Assembly (NCBI RefSeq): GCF_900142735.1
Contig: NZ_FRBY01000003.1
Coordinates: 310,001 to 374,000 of the forward strand
DNA from: Flavobacterium saccharophilum
GTDB lineage: Bacteria; Bacteroidota; Bacteroidia; Flavobacteriales; Flavobacteriaceae
DNA: 64,000 bases
Reading direction: 5' to 3'
The notes beneath the pieces are model-generated. The model did not search any database. It was not told the origin of the DNA and saw only the letters and a program-made list of their open reading frames with translations. Below are positions 1 through 9,708 of this stretch, piece by piece; positions within the stretch are counted from its first letter, which is position 1, and every line of letters starts with the position of its first letter. The position numbers and the translations under genes are program-made.

Positions 1-28
1 CATTAAAATAACTTTAAAAATTCATAAA

Positions 29-688
29 ATGAAAATAAGAATCGCAATACTTGTCTTAATCGCTTTTTCTGTAATTAGTTGCAAAAAACACAAAACAGTA
101 GAAGAAAAAATTTTAACTTCTCTCGAACAATTAACAGAGGGTAACCAAAGGTTTTTAAGTGGGAAATCAGCTCACCCACGTCAAAACAAAAAAACCGTTT
201 TAGCCAATCAGGACGGACAAAAACCATTTGCGGTAGTGATTACCTGTTCAGACAGCAGAGTTTCGCCTGAAATCGTATTTGATCAGGGAATTGGTGATTT
301 ATTTGTAATTCGAAATGCCGGAAATCTAATTTCTGATATCGATATGGGAAGTATCGAATACGCCGTCGAACATCTGGATACTAAATTAATCGTTGTTCTG
401 GGCCACACAGAATGCGGTGCTATAAAAGCGTATATAAACGATAAAGACGGTTCGTACAAAAAACATTTCAATCATATTGACAACATTGTAGAAACAATTT
501 CACAGGAAAAAGAAGAAGTTGATGCCGATAAAGCAACCCCAAAAGCAACTAATTATTTAGGGGCGATTAACGCTAATATCGAACATTCTGTAAAATTAAT
601 TCAGGACAATCCAATTGTAAAAGAGCATCAGATAAAAATCGTTTCTATGCGATATGATGTACATACAGGAAAAGTAGTGGAGCTATAA
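29..688 (+). CDS. beta-class carbonic anhydrase, predicted lipoprotein
   Basis: Interconverts CO2 and bicarbonate with a catalytic zinc. The beta-class ligand signature is complete: C73-x-D75-S-R77 (CSDSR) and H126-x-x-C129 (HTEC). The N-terminus has a short hydrophobic segment ending VISC with Cys18 as a likely lipidation site, so the enzyme is probably anchored in the envelope rather than cytosolic. The length of 219 residues is normal for the family. The start at 29 is the only ATG that keeps the signal. A strong terminator follows at 711-745, so the gene ends its own unit; its promoter lies mostly outside the window. Confidence 0.93.
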   Translation: MKIRIAILVLIAFSVISCKKHKTVEEKILTSLEQLTEGNQRFLSGKSAHPRQNKKTVLANQDGQKPFAVVITCSDSRVSPEIVFDQGIGDLFVIRNAGNLISDIDMGSIEYAVEHLDTKLIVVLGHTECGAIKAYINDKDGSYKKHFNHIDNIVETISQEKEEVDADKATPKATNYLGAINANIEHSVKLIQDNPIVKEHQIKIVSMRYDVHTGKVVEL

Positions 689-710
689 TTAAACTCAAAC
701 AAAATATCAA

Positions 711-745
711 AATCCGATTTGTGAAAACAGATCGGATTTTTTTTT
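711..745 (+). terminator. intrinsic terminator after the carbonic anhydrase gene
   Basis: An AATCCGAT/ATCGGATT stem is followed by a run of nine T. Its first 18 bases are nearly the same as the start of the terminator at 1648-1677. Confidence 0.85.
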
Positions 746-814
746 AAAATGAAATGGCTGTAGAGTTAGAATAACATCCGCTTAAAATATTTCTTTCGTA
801 AAAATAAAAATTTA

Positions 815-845
815 TTGATAAACAATAAATTTTTATTTATATTTG
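815..845 (+). promoter_or_regulatory. Bacteroidota-type promoter for the DUF2975/XRE operon
   Basis: TTG at 815-817 and TATATTTG at 838-845 are separated by 20 nt, matching the TTG-N17-23-TAnnTTTG consensus of Flavobacterium. A transcript starting about 7 nt downstream supports ATG 873 as the start codon and excludes upstream starts. Confidence 0.7.
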
Positions 846-872
846 CTGTATATTTATTTAAAATCAAAAATC

Positions 873-1412
873 ATGTCAAAAAATTCTACTTACATTTTAA
901 AACTCCTGAATGTAGTTTCATGGATTGTTTTTATTGGACTTTGTATAAAAGCAGGTTCACTATTATGCTCTTATGGCGTAAGCATGTTTATCAATGAGGT
1001 CGGAGCAAAAAACCTGTCATTGGGTTTAGATCTGTCTGAATTAAAAGCCTATGACGTTGTAGATTATTCCATTATGGTTTTCTGCATTACGACAATTACT
1101 ATATTCGAAGCATTACTATTTTATGCCGTTATTCAAATTTTCTTAAAAATTAATTACGTTAGTCCATTTCATGAAACAATTGGAAAATTGATCCAGAAAA
1201 TGAGCGGCTTCTCTCTATTAATTGGTATTTTCAGTAACATAACAGTTTCTTATTCAGGAAAATTCACCGCTATGGGAATGAACCTGTCGCAATTAACAGA
1301 ACATATTGGACATGGTGATGCCTTTTTATTTTTCGCCGGAATCTTATACTTCATCTCACAGCTGTTTGCAAAAGGAATTGAATTACAAAAAGAAAACGAA
1401 TTAACAATCTAA
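873..1412 (+). CDS. DUF2975 family four-TM membrane protein
   Basis: A 179-residue integral membrane protein with four hydrophobic segments (roughly residues 10-35, 60-90, 105-125 and 145-165), as in the DUF2975 family. No catalytic residues are evident. The ATG at 873 is chosen because the promoter -7 box overlaps the only upstream alternative. An XRE regulator begins 2 nt after the stop codon, an arrangement seen repeatedly for DUF2975 genes, which suggests the membrane protein and regulator act together, perhaps as a membrane-linked transcription switch. That role is inference; the biochemical function of the family is not known to me. Confidence 0.8.
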   Translation: MSKNSTYILKLLNVVSWIVFIGLCIKAGSLLCSYGVSMFINEVGAKNLSLGLDLSELKAYDVVDYSIMVFCITTITIFEALLFYAVIQIFLKINYVSPFHETIGKLIQKMSGFSLLIGIFSNITVSYSGKFTAMGMNLSQLTEHIGHGDAFLFFAGILYFISQLFAKGIELQKENELTI

Positions 1413-1414
1413 CT

Positions 1415-1618
1415 ATGCCAATAATAGTAAACTTAGATGTAATGATGGCCAAAAGGAAAATGTCATTAAACGAACTTTCAGAAAAAGTAGATCTCACCCT
1501 TTCTAACCTTTCAATCCTAAAAACCGGCAAGGCAAAAGCCGTACGTTTTAGTACTCTCGAAGCAATTTGTAAAGTATTAGAATGCCAACCCGGCGATATA
1601 TTAGAATTTGTAGAATAA
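1415..1618 (+). CDS. small XRE/Cro-type DNA-binding regulator (YozG-like)
   Basis: A 67-residue protein that is almost entirely one helix-turn-helix domain: KMSLNELSEKVDLTLSNLS forms helices 2 and 3, and the C-terminus has CQPGDILEFVE, the typical end of the short Cro/CI-like family partnered with DUF2975. It lacks any sensing domain, so signal input probably comes from the membrane protein encoded directly upstream (2-nt gap). Likely autoregulates the two-gene operon, by analogy with similar pairs. A terminator follows at 1648-1677. Confidence 0.85.
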   Translation: MPIIVNLDVMMAKRKMSLNELSEKVDLTLSNLSILKTGKAKAVRFSTLEAICKVLECQPGDILEFVE

Positions 1619-1647
1619 ATACACTACATAGAATTTCAAAACAAAAT

Positions 1648-1677
1648 CCGATTTGTGAAAGCAAGTCGGTTTTTTTA
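1648..1677 (+). terminator. intrinsic terminator of the DUF2975/XRE operon
   Basis: CCGATTT and AAGTCGG form a 7-bp stem with one wobble pair and an 8-nt loop, followed by seven or eight T. Confidence 0.75.
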
Positions 1678-1680
1678 TTT

Positions 1681-1801
1681 GGGCGTGCCACCATCACAAT
1701 AAGAGGGCAAAACTACTTTGCGCATATACGCCCTCTTATCGCGATGCTGTCGGGCTATCCATGCTACTTCGGTAGCTTATTCCTATCCCTCACGCGGTCC
1801 A
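1681..1801. repeat. GC-rich intergenic element with internal inverted repeat
   Basis: This block is markedly more GC-rich than its surroundings. It contains a 10-bp inverted repeat (ATAAGAGGGC 1699-1708, GCCCTCTTAT 1730-1739), then CGGGCTATCC, a small GCTACTTCGGTAGC hairpin and CCTCACGCGGTCC. It resembles the GGGCGT...CGGGCTATCC...CACGCGG elements scattered in Bacteroidota and is probably related to the elements at 10843 and 15619. A 91-codon reading frame crosses it but has no coding character. Confidence 0.5.
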
Positions 1802-1913
1802 GTTTTCATAAGAAGATATTATTCATAAATTTTTGTAATAAAAAAAGACTATTTTAGATTAAGAATTAAATCATCAAAAATTCAACAAATTATTTTCTAC
1901 AAAATATATTGAT

Positions 1914-2303
1914 ATGAATCCAACGGTACAAGATTATAACAATTTACAAAGTGATTCAGACAAAGAAATTTGCAATCAACTTGCCGCAATAATTAACGAA
2001 AATCTGTCCGATGCAGAAAATAAAATATGGCATGCCCACCCCGTTTGGTTTTTAGACGGAAATCCGATTGTTGGTTATAGTAAATTAAAAAATAATGTTC
2101 GCTTACTTTTTTGGAGCGGTCAATCTTTTGACGAAGAAAAACTTTCAAACGAAGGTTCATTTAAAGCAGCCGAATTTCGATATACTTCATCAGAACAAAT
2201 CAATGAAGACGATTTAAAACGCTGGCTCAATAAAGCAAGAGAAATACAGTGGGATTATAAAAACATCGTCAAACGAAAAGGAGTTTTGCTACGATTAAAA
2301 TGA
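1914..2303 (+). CDS. DUF1801 (YdhG-like) domain protein
   Basis: A 129-residue soluble protein of the DUF1801 fold. Family features include IWHAHPVWFLDGNPIVGY (residues about 40-58), the FWSGQSF strand and a C-terminal KAREIQWDYKNI helix. Family members are small alpha/beta proteins; some are described as iron-chaperone-like, but function is not established. No signal peptide and no close partner gene: 110 nt of AT-rich sequence precede it and 90 nt follow. It is one of three DUF1801 paralogs here (also at 13865 and 20407), which are quite diverged from one another. Confidence 0.75.
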   Translation: MNPTVQDYNNLQSDSDKEICNQLAAIINENLSDAENKIWHAHPVWFLDGNPIVGYSKLKNNVRLLFWSGQSFDEEKLSNEGSFKAAEFRYTSSEQINEDDLKRWLNKAREIQWDYKNIVKRKGVLLRLK

Positions 2304-2396
2304 TATTTTGAAATAACTAGAACTTTAAATAATAACTCCAAAAATTAAGAACCCGCTTCGGTGATCATTAAAGAATTGAAGAATCTATTTTTGAAA

Positions 2397-4799
2397 ATGC
2401 CTTTTATGACTAACTCTTTTTTATCAAAATCTAAGAATACGCTGCAGATAAAACTACACTTTCTGATGGCATCAATTCTAATACTTTCTTGCAGTTTTTC
2501 ATTTTCACAAGAAAACACAAGGATAAAAAACTCTTCAGAAAAAACAAACACAGACATTTTACCAAAAACAACATTTGAAGAAACTGTAATTCTGCCATTG
2601 CAAAAAAACCAATTGTATTTTGAAAAAGTATTTCTTCATCTTAATAAAACTTCTTATTTCGATGACGATATCATTTGGTTCAAAGCCTATGTAAGTGATA
2701 TAAAAAGCAAGCCATCCAATCAAACAAGCCGTCTTCATGTTTCTCTTTTAAATGGAGAAGGAAAAACAATTCAAAACCAGAATATTTTTATAAATAAAGG
2801 TGTCGGCAAAGGCCAGTTTGTTTTGAATGATACTTTAAAAAATGGTACTTATTACCTGTTGGCTTCTACAAATTACATGAGAAATTTTGGAGTAGATCAT
2901 CGCTTTTTTCAGGAAATCAACATTATAAACAAACTTGTATCAAAAGAAAGTAAGGGCAAAAACAATTATGATGTTCAACTTTTTCCAGAAGGAGGATATT
3001 TATTAGAAGGAGCTGAGAACGTAATAGGTATAAAATCATTACTTAATGGTAAGGGACATGATTTTTCGGGAAAAATTATTAATCAAAAAAATCAGGAAAT
3101 TGCAAGTTTCAAAAGTGAACATTCCGGAATGTCAAAGTGCAGTTTTTTCTATGACCTGAACGAAAACTATACCGCCTTAATTAAAACTAATGACACGCTG
3201 TTTAAAGTAAATCTTCCCGCTGCTCAAAAAAACGGTATACTCCTGAATATTGACAACAACAATTCGGACATTTTAAAATTAATCATTAAAACGAACCGCA
3301 ATACGGCATTCAAAAGCACTTATAAAATCTTATTTCACCAACGCAATCAAATTATTGATTACGTAGAGATTCCAGATTTAGAAACTCAAAATACCATTTT
3401 CGAATTCGACAAAAAAAACTTCGTCGAAGGCGTTAACACAATTACGCTATTCAAAGACAATCAACCTATTGCAGAACGTAAATTTTATAAGGAAGACAAA
3501 GGAAAAACAGTTAACCTTACAATAGAAAAAGACACTGTAGAAAATGATTCTATCTCTTATAAAATTAAGACAGACAAAAGTTTACAAGCCAATTTAAGTG
3601 TATCAGTACTTCCTATAAATGCCACAAATTACACAGAAACTGTTACTATCAAAAGTGCCTTCTTATTATCGCCATTTGTAAAAGGACACATTGAAAATCC
3701 TGCTTACTACTTTAAGAAAGAAAACCAAAAAAGAAATGAACATCTTGATTTACTACTACTCACCCAGGGATGGACTCAATTTTCCACAAAAGAAATGATA
3801 ACAGATTTAAATCCTCCATACCAATATGATTTTGAGGCTGGATTTAAAATAAAGGGAAATGTTTTTCCTAAACCAACTAATCAGCTAGCCTTAATGACAA
3901 AAGACAATGTGATTATTGACAAAATATTTTTAAACGAAAAAAAAGACTTCAGCTTTAATAATCTCCTGATCTACAAAGGCGATCATATGAAAATTTCGTT
4001 TTTAAAAAATCAAAACGAGGCCATTAAACCCGAAAACCTTCATGTGGATTCTGTTCAATCATCTCCTTTTTTTAATTTTAATATAGAAAAAAGTAAAACA
4101 ACAGATTCAGTCTTACACGATGATTTGTGGACTGAATTAAACACGTCAGGTTCTATAAAACTCGATGAAATTAATATAACCTCAAAAAACAAAACGTATA
4201 CAGAGCGAAAAAAAATCATTCGAAAATACAAACCATTAGTTTTTGATATCGGAAAATATGACAATTTACCAATAGCAGATCATTTTAAAAATAAAGATTT
4301 AATGTACTTTTTAAATTTTGACCAGGATACTAAACTGGTAAAATGGAATGGCATTGAAACCCACTTAGAGACCGGCATAAATAAGGAAGCTCTTTTGTAT
4401 ATTGACGGAAAATATATTACTTCAAACGAGCTATCAAGTGTTTCATTGCAAATAAATGAAATAGATAATATTCTGGTTCAGCCTATTCGGGGCAACAAAA
4501 TTTTTCAGGTTTTCACTTCAGAAAATTATCAAAAAGATATTATAGAACTTTTTGAAGAATATCTTGTGACCGACGGATTTGATAGAGAAAAAAAATACTA
4601 TGCACCAATCTACGATTTCGACGAAAATAAATATTCTAATTGGCTGGAAATTGACTGGAAACCAGATTTAGTGCTCGAAAATAGTGGCGAAACTTACATT
4701 AAAATTAAACAAAATAAACAATTACAAGGTTATCTTTTTTCAGTTCAAGGCTACACACAAGAAGGCTCTTTGATCTCAGAAATCATAACAATTAAATAA
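2397..4799 (+). CDS. large secreted macroglobulin-like (MG2-type) protein, function unknown
   Basis: About 800 residues. A signal peptide is visible after a polar N-terminus (hydrophobic LHFLMASILILSCSFSFSQ). The mature start has the motif QLYFEKVFLHLNKTSYFDDD followed by IWFKAYV, the pattern of alpha-2-macroglobulin MG2-like beta-sandwich domains common in Bacteroidota exported proteins, and LFPEGGYLLEGAENVIGIK about 80 residues later. The rest is beta-rich with no recognised catalytic motif and no TonB box or barrel. The start is uncertain: GTG 2361, ATG 2397, ATG 2406 and ATG 2466 all keep the signal. The next two genes are also exported, so a small envelope cluster is plausible. Confidence 0.65.
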   Translation: MPFMTNSFLSKSKNTLQIKLHFLMASILILSCSFSFSQENTRIKNSSEKTNTDILPKTTFEETVILPLQKNQLYFEKVFLHLNKTSYFDDDIIWFKAYVSDIKSKPSNQTSRLHVSLLNGEGKTIQNQNIFINKGVGKGQFVLNDTLKNGTYYLLASTNYMRNFGVDHRFFQEINIINKLVSKESKGKNNYDVQLFPEGGYLLEGAENVIGIKSLLNGKGHDFSGKIINQKNQEIASFKSEHSGMSKCSFFYDLNENYTALIKTNDTLFKVNLPAAQKNGILLNIDNNNSDILKLIIKTNRNTAFKSTYKILFHQRNQIIDYVEIPDLETQNTIFEFDKKNFVEGVNTITLFKDNQPIAERKFYKEDKGKTVNLTIEKDTVENDSISYKIKTDKSLQANLSVSVLPINATNYTETVTIKSAFLLSPFVKGHIENPAYYFKKENQKRNEHLDLLLLTQGWTQFSTKEMITDLNPPYQYDFEAGFKIKGNVFPKPTNQLALMTKDNVIIDKIFLNEKKDFSFNNLLIYKGDHMKISFLKNQNEAIKPENLHVDSVQSSPFFNFNIEKSKTTDSVLHDDLWTELNTSGSIKLDEINITSKNKTYTERKKIIRKYKPLVFDIGKYDNLPIADHFKNKDLMYFLNFDQDTKLVKWNGIETHLETGINKEALLYIDGKYITSNELSSVSLQINEIDNILVQPIRGNKIFQVFTSENYQKDIIELFEEYLVTDGFDREKKYYAPIYDFDENKYSNWLEIDWKPDLVLENSGETYIKIKQNKQLQGYLFSVQGYTQEGSLISEIITIK

Positions 4800-4955
4800 A
4801 ATTAACTGGCTCGTTTACTTTTCATTTAATTGGCTAAAAATAAAACGCTTATCATAACTCAAATCTTTTACTATTCTATTTTTCTTACAATAGAAAACAT
4901 TAGTATTAATTTGTACTTTAGTTTTACCAAAAACCACAAACTAAATTATAAACCT

Positions 4956-5636
4956 ATGATCAGAAAAATTTTCATCTTAGTCCTATTATTTATGGGAGTA
5001 CATGTTTTCTCTCAGGAACCGGCTTTTAAAATTCCAGATTATAAAGCGATCGAAAAAGAAATTAAAGACAAGAACTCCTCTTACTATTATCCGAAATTAA
5101 TGGAACGATTAGTGAAAAATGATACTCTTTTAACCACTGACGATTATCAGCATTTATATCTTGGCTATGTTTTTCAACCAAAATACAATGCCTTCTGGAG
5201 ATCTCCAGACGAAAAAAAACTTCGTGAATTTTATGGCAAAGAACAACTTGACACCAAGGACTACGATGAAATCATCAAGTTAGCGAATCATTCCTTAAGT
5301 GATTTTCCTTTTGATTTAAAGCAGTTAAATTTTCTAAGTTATATTTATCACTTAAAAGGAGATGAAGAAGCTGCAAAAATGGCCTCTTTAAAATTCCACA
5401 ACATTTTAAATGCCATTTTTTCGACCGGAGACGGAAAACAATGTGAAACCGGATTTCATGTTATACTTGTTGAACATGAATATTTAATGCTAAATGTTTT
5501 TGAAATAGAGAGTAAATCCCAGGCTTTAGTTGGCAATTGCGATTATCTAAGTTTTGAAAAAGGGAAATATAAAGTGGATGGTATTTATTTTAATATCGAA
5601 AAGATGTTGGAGAATGAATCTAAGGCTTTGAAGTAG
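4956..5636 (+). CDS. DUF4919 family secreted protein
   Basis: 226 residues with a clear signal peptide (MIRKIFILVLLFMGVHVFSQ, cleavage near residue 20). The mature part contains YYYPKLMERLVKNDTLLTTDDYQHLYLGYVF-type sequence and helical TPR-like segments (residues about 95-140), matching the DUF4919 family of Bacteroidota periplasmic proteins. No catalytic motif is seen. An upstream in-frame extension to 4830 is rejected because the signal peptide sits exactly at ATG 4956. The gap of 29 nt to the next gene suggests co-transcription with the lipoprotein at 5666. Confidence 0.72.
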   Translation: MIRKIFILVLLFMGVHVFSQEPAFKIPDYKAIEKEIKDKNSSYYYPKLMERLVKNDTLLTTDDYQHLYLGYVFQPKYNAFWRSPDEKKLREFYGKEQLDTKDYDEIIKLANHSLSDFPFDLKQLNFLSYIYHLKGDEEAAKMASLKFHNILNAIFSTGDGKQCETGFHVILVEHEYLMLNVFEIESKSQALVGNCDYLSFEKGKYKVDGIYFNIEKMLENESKALK

Positions 5637-5665
5637 AAAATAAATATTAAAGCAGACTCTAACCC

Positions 5666-6814
5666 ATGACAAAATATTTAAAATTTATAATTATTTCTTT
5701 TTTCTTCTTAATTTCTTGCAAAAAAAACACAAAAGATTATGATACTAAAATTATTGGTGATTGGCAATTAATAGAAAATCAAAAAATGCAATATGATGAA
5801 CAAGGTCATCCTCTACCACCTCCTCCACTATGGTATCTAGGAAATTTAAAGCCCGGTTATTCGTTTAAGGAAAATGATATTTATGACAACAAACTTGGTT
5901 TTTATAAACGTATTAAAAAAACCAAAACTCACGGAAGTTATAATTTCTTTCTCGGAAACAAATCTAAATATAAGATTAAAAATGACAGCTTAAAGCTTTT
6001 CGACTTAAGCTCTAATACATGGGATTCGTATAAAATCTCCAGTATTACCTCTGATACTTTAACAATTTTAGGAAGTGACGCAAAGCCAACACAATTCTTA
6101 AAAAAGAAATATGTAATAGATAATACGGCAAATTTTGATAATGTTATTATTTCGTCATCTGGCTGCTATGGAAATTGTCCCGTTTCAAGTGTATTAATTA
6201 ATAAAAATGGATCTATCATCTATAACGGTCTTTTTTATACCTATCCAAAAGGTTTATATCAATCTTCATTTAATCCAAAACTATTCACGAAAATTGAAAC
6301 TGATTTTCAAAAAACAAATTGGAAAAAACTTAATGATCGATACATTGCTAGTCATACAGATGATGAAACAATAACCATAACTTTCATTAAAAATAATAAA
6401 ATAATAAAAACTATTACGGATTATGGAAATGAATCTCCAACAGAGTTTTGCTGGACGTATACACCTTTAAGATTTTTTTATCAAAAACTTAAACTAAGGA
6501 AAATTAATCATAATCGAAATTATCTGAATTTTAGAGATATTACTTTTGAAGCAAAAGATCAGGAATGTGCCTTAACAGATTCTGAAAGTTTTTATTTAAT
6601 GACATTTCTTTTAAATGCAAAAGAAAATGTTTTCAATTTTGAAAAAAAATATACCATTAAATATTGGTCAAATGATGTTTATAAATATATTTTTTCTGAT
6701 GGGCAATATTTTCAATTTAGATTAGAAAACGGAAAACAAATAACTCTGGACTTAGGATATAATTTTTTAGAGAAAAATGATTTAATGCAACGTTTTGTAA
6801 AAAAAGGAAATTAA
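5666..6814 (+). CDS. lipoprotein with lipocalin-like N-terminus and DUF6438-type region
   Basis: 382 residues. A lipoprotein signal ends LISC with Cys18 as the acylated residue, followed by polar KKN. Residues 25-120 (IIGDWQL...) resemble the lipocalin-like domain of many Bacteroidota lipoproteins. Residues about 155-265 contain SSSGCYGNCPVSSVLINKNG, the SGCxGxCP signature of DUF6438 proteins. The C-terminal 100 residues are not recognised. It follows the DUF4919 gene closely and precedes a shared terminator. Function unknown; probably faces the periplasm. Confidence 0.65.
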   Translation: MTKYLKFIIISFFFLISCKKNTKDYDTKIIGDWQLIENQKMQYDEQGHPLPPPPLWYLGNLKPGYSFKENDIYDNKLGFYKRIKKTKTHGSYNFFLGNKSKYKIKNDSLKLFDLSSNTWDSYKISSITSDTLTILGSDAKPTQFLKKKYVIDNTANFDNVIISSSGCYGNCPVSSVLINKNGSIIYNGLFYTYPKGLYQSSFNPKLFTKIETDFQKTNWKKLNDRYIASHTDDETITITFIKNNKIIKTITDYGNESPTEFCWTYTPLRFFYQKLKLRKINHNRNYLNFRDITFEAKDQECALTDSESFYLMTFLLNAKENVFNFEKKYTIKYWSNDVYKYIFSDGQYFQFRLENGKQITLDLGYNFLEKNDLMQRFVKKGN

Positions 6815-6950
6815 TAAAATTATAACAAGATCTAAATTATACATGGTAAACTATACTTGTGTATTATCTTCTTCGCGCTTAATTAATAACACAAAAAATC
6901 ACAACGAATAGCTCCGCTCTTTTGAAAATAAAATCTTCTGCTTCTAAATA

Positions 6951-6994
6951 AAAAAAAATGCTCTTCAAACTTTTATATGAAGAGCATTTTTTTT
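6951..6994. terminator. bidirectional terminator between convergent genes
   Basis: A perfect 10-bp stem (ATGCTCTTCA / TGAAGAGCAT) is flanked by A and T runs. It can serve the plus-strand lipoprotein and the minus-strand peptidase. Confidence 0.85.
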
Positions 6995-6995
6995 G

Positions 6996-9503
6996 TTAGT
7001 TAACTAAAAACAATGAATTGCTGAATAACAGTATTCCGTTTTCCCAGAAGCCTCTGAAGAGCGGATTATCCATCATGTATATGACACTTCCGTCGCCTCT
7101 TTTATCTACCGCGAAACTAACCGTTTCGTTGAGTTTTTTGCTGATCGTGTGTCCAACGAAACCATAACTTACAAATCCTTTTGGAATATAAGCCACATTG
7201 ATGGCGCTCTTTAAAAGCGAGTAGGATCTTTCGTTGGTTTTCAGACTGAAATAAGTATTACCCAAACCAAAAGCCATTGGGTAGGTTTTGTCTAATTTGT
7301 TTTCGATAATCGCGCCCGGAATTGTTCCTGAAATCTCTCTTCGCTCCGACCCTTCGAAGTCCAAAAAGCGCTTTTTAAGTTCGATTTCCTTTTCTTCTTT
7401 CTCTGATTTTTCTTTGTCTTCTTTGCTTGCAAACAAACTCAAAGCATAACCTTCGCGGTCCTGAAATAAAGAAATAGCACTGCTCATAGCAATTACTTTT
7501 CCACCACTTTTAACCCATTCATCTATTTGTTTTTTCTGATCGTCTGAAAAATCATAAGAACCGTCATTAAGAATTAAAGTATTGTAATTGTATAATTTAA
7601 CTCTGTTGAAATTGGCTGTTTCGACAATACTTACCGGATAACTGATCGTTTCGTCTAAATAATGCCAGGTCGCACCAAATTCGGTTGAAACAATTCCTTT
7701 ACCTGATAACATTAGGATTTTTGGTGCTTTTAGCAATACAAAATTCTCCCCACCAATATCTTTCGAATTGGTTGAAAATCCGGTTGTGATAAAACTATAG
7801 TCTGTTTTAATTTTAATGATATCTGAAACCGTTTTTTCAAAATCGGCTATTTTTGGATTATCGGCGCGGCTAATAATTAAGCCTCCCGGTTCGATTGTCA
7901 TGGTTCCGAAAACCGCTTTTTTCATCGCCGAACGCACTTTAATTCCGCCTTGATGTAATAATGAAATTACCTGCGCTGAAGTTCTGTTATTCCATGGCAC
8001 ATAAAATGCATAAACGCTGGCCGGAAGCGTTTTTGCAGTTGTTTCTATTTTGGCTTTTGTTTTAACGGAAAGGTTATTTTTTACCGCATAACCTTCAACT
8101 CCATATGCCAATGGCAAAGCCCAGGCCGTAATGTCGTACGATAAGCTATCGTTTAGTTTTTGATTGGGTTCAAATAAAACCTGCGCGAGAACTGATCTTG
8201 GCTGATCTGCTTTGATAATTAAATCATTTGGTTCGATTTTAAAACTTTCATTTTTCTTGTTTTGATAATGAAAACCTGATGCGCTGCCTGAAGCATCTGC
8301 ATAACTGAATTCAATATCATTTTTCTTCAGCATTTCGGCCAACTGATCCAGTTTTGGATTTGCTTTTAAAACATAAGTATTGTAAACCCCTTTCGCTTTT
8401 ATACGCGCATTGGTATGAAAATCACGAAAACCTTTTAAGAGAATGTCTTTTTGCGAAGCCGCACTTTCTACAACTGTTAAAACTGCTGCTGCGTGGTGCG
8501 TTAAACGATCTTTGATTGTTACATTGGCTCCGTTTTCCATTGTTATTTCGCGGCCTGCTCCTATTCCGCCTTGTTCCAATGTCAATCCAACCGCACCATT
8601 GTACGTTGGATAGGTATCGCCGTAACTTGGATAAAACAAATCGAAACGCTCTCTGGTATTGTACATCCAGTTTTGCTTGTCGAATTTTTGGGAAATATTT
8701 TTCCCCAAAACATTGTAAAAATCTTTTTGGTATTGCTCAATAAATTCATGCAAAGGTTCTGCTGCAGGTGGAAAAAAGTAGGGTGAATTATAACTCATTT
8801 CGTGTACATCAGTATGTACTTGCGGCATCCATTGATTGTATAATTTAATACGTTGCTGTGATTCAATTTGTGTTTGCCATGCCCAATCTCTGTTTAAATC
8901 AAAAAGATAGTGATTATAGCGTCCGCCTGGCCAAACTTCCATATGTTCTCTGTCATATAAACCCGGATGATTTTTTTTGCCTGTGATTTCTCTAAGCCAA
9001 TTTCCGTAACGTGAATAACCGTCAGGATTGATACACGGATCTAAAATTACAATGGTGTTCTTCAGCCATTGTTTGGTAGCTTCGTTTGATGGATTCAAAA
9101 GTTCATAGGCAACTGTCATAGCACTTTCGGTTCCGGCAAATTCATTTCCGTGAACGTTGAAACTTAGCCAGACAATTATTTTATCATCGACGGTTGTGGT
9201 TTTATTTCCTGATAATCCAATTGCGGCTAAATTGTTATTTCTTATTTGCTCCAGATTGGCTAAATTTTCAGGAGTTGAGATATAATAAACATTCAGGTCA
9301 CGCTGTTCGTTTGTTGCACCGTATTTCTGTTTTTTAATGAACTGAGATTGTTCTGTCAGATATTTAAAATAATCTTCTACCTGATGATAGTAGCTGATTT
9401 GTTTTCCGTAATTGGGAATAAACTCTAATGGTGTTTTTAATTGTGCAAAAACAGAAAAAGAAGTAATTAACAGCAATACTGCGGCGCAAAATGTTTTCTT
9501 CAT
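6996..9503 (-). CDS. secreted M14 family zinc carboxypeptidase
   Basis: 835 residues with an N-terminal signal peptide ending VFAQ. The M14 zinc site is visible: H118-x-x-E121 in NVHGNEFAG and a third ligand in QVHTDVHE (H230/H234), with the substrate-binding DLNRDWAWQ segment between them. The N-terminal 350 residues are the peptidase domain; the C-terminal half is a Bacteroidota-specific extension with a ThuA/glutamine-amidotransferase-like part (LILNDGSYDFSDDQKKQIDEWVKSGG is typical). It likely trims exported peptides in the periplasm or at the cell surface. Single gene with its own terminator. Confidence 0.88.
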   Translation of the reverse strand: MKKTFCAAVLLLITSFSVFAQLKTPLEFIPNYGKQISYYHQVEDYFKYLTEQSQFIKKQKYGATNEQRDLNVYYISTPENLANLEQIRNNNLAAIGLSGNKTTTVDDKIIVWLSFNVHGNEFAGTESAMTVAYELLNPSNEATKQWLKNTIVILDPCINPDGYSRYGNWLREITGKKNHPGLYDREHMEVWPGGRYNHYLFDLNRDWAWQTQIESQQRIKLYNQWMPQVHTDVHEMSYNSPYFFPPAAEPLHEFIEQYQKDFYNVLGKNISQKFDKQNWMYNTRERFDLFYPSYGDTYPTYNGAVGLTLEQGGIGAGREITMENGANVTIKDRLTHHAAAVLTVVESAASQKDILLKGFRDFHTNARIKAKGVYNTYVLKANPKLDQLAEMLKKNDIEFSYADASGSASGFHYQNKKNESFKIEPNDLIIKADQPRSVLAQVLFEPNQKLNDSLSYDITAWALPLAYGVEGYAVKNNLSVKTKAKIETTAKTLPASVYAFYVPWNNRTSAQVISLLHQGGIKVRSAMKKAVFGTMTIEPGGLIISRADNPKIADFEKTVSDIIKIKTDYSFITTGFSTNSKDIGGENFVLLKAPKILMLSGKGIVSTEFGATWHYLDETISYPVSIVETANFNRVKLYNYNTLILNDGSYDFSDDQKKQIDEWVKSGGKVIAMSSAISLFQDREGYALSLFASKEDKEKSEKEEKEIELKKRFLDFEGSERREISGTIPGAIIENKLDKTYPMAFGLGNTYFSLKTNERSYSLLKSAINVAYIPKGFVSYGFVGHTISKKLNETVSFAVDKRGDGSVIYMMDNPLFRGFWENGILLFSNSLFLVN

Positions 9504-9664
9504 AAGTGAATTGAATTTGTAGATGGTTAAAAATAAGAATTAACTTTACAATGACCTACAAATCACAAAAAATAATATCGTTTTAAGTAAAACATTGCAT
9601 TATTTATTCTGAATTTGATTTTTCAATTCGTTATCTTTAATCTCGTTTTAATTTGTATTTTCGT

Positions 9665-9698
9665 TTGATAGTATACAGAATTCATTATCCTAACTTTG
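9665..9698 (+). promoter_or_regulatory. promoter for the flavodoxin-fold reductase
   Basis: TTG at 9665-9667 and TAACTTTG at 9691-9698 with a 23-nt spacer. The -7 box ends 10 nt before the ATG, so the leader is very short. Confidence 0.5.
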
Positions 9699-9708
9699 AT
9701 AATCACTT

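Noticed and set aside
1582..1857. 91-codon plus-strand ORF over the GC-rich element
   Set aside because: It overlaps the XRE gene end, a terminator and a repeat, and lacks coding character.
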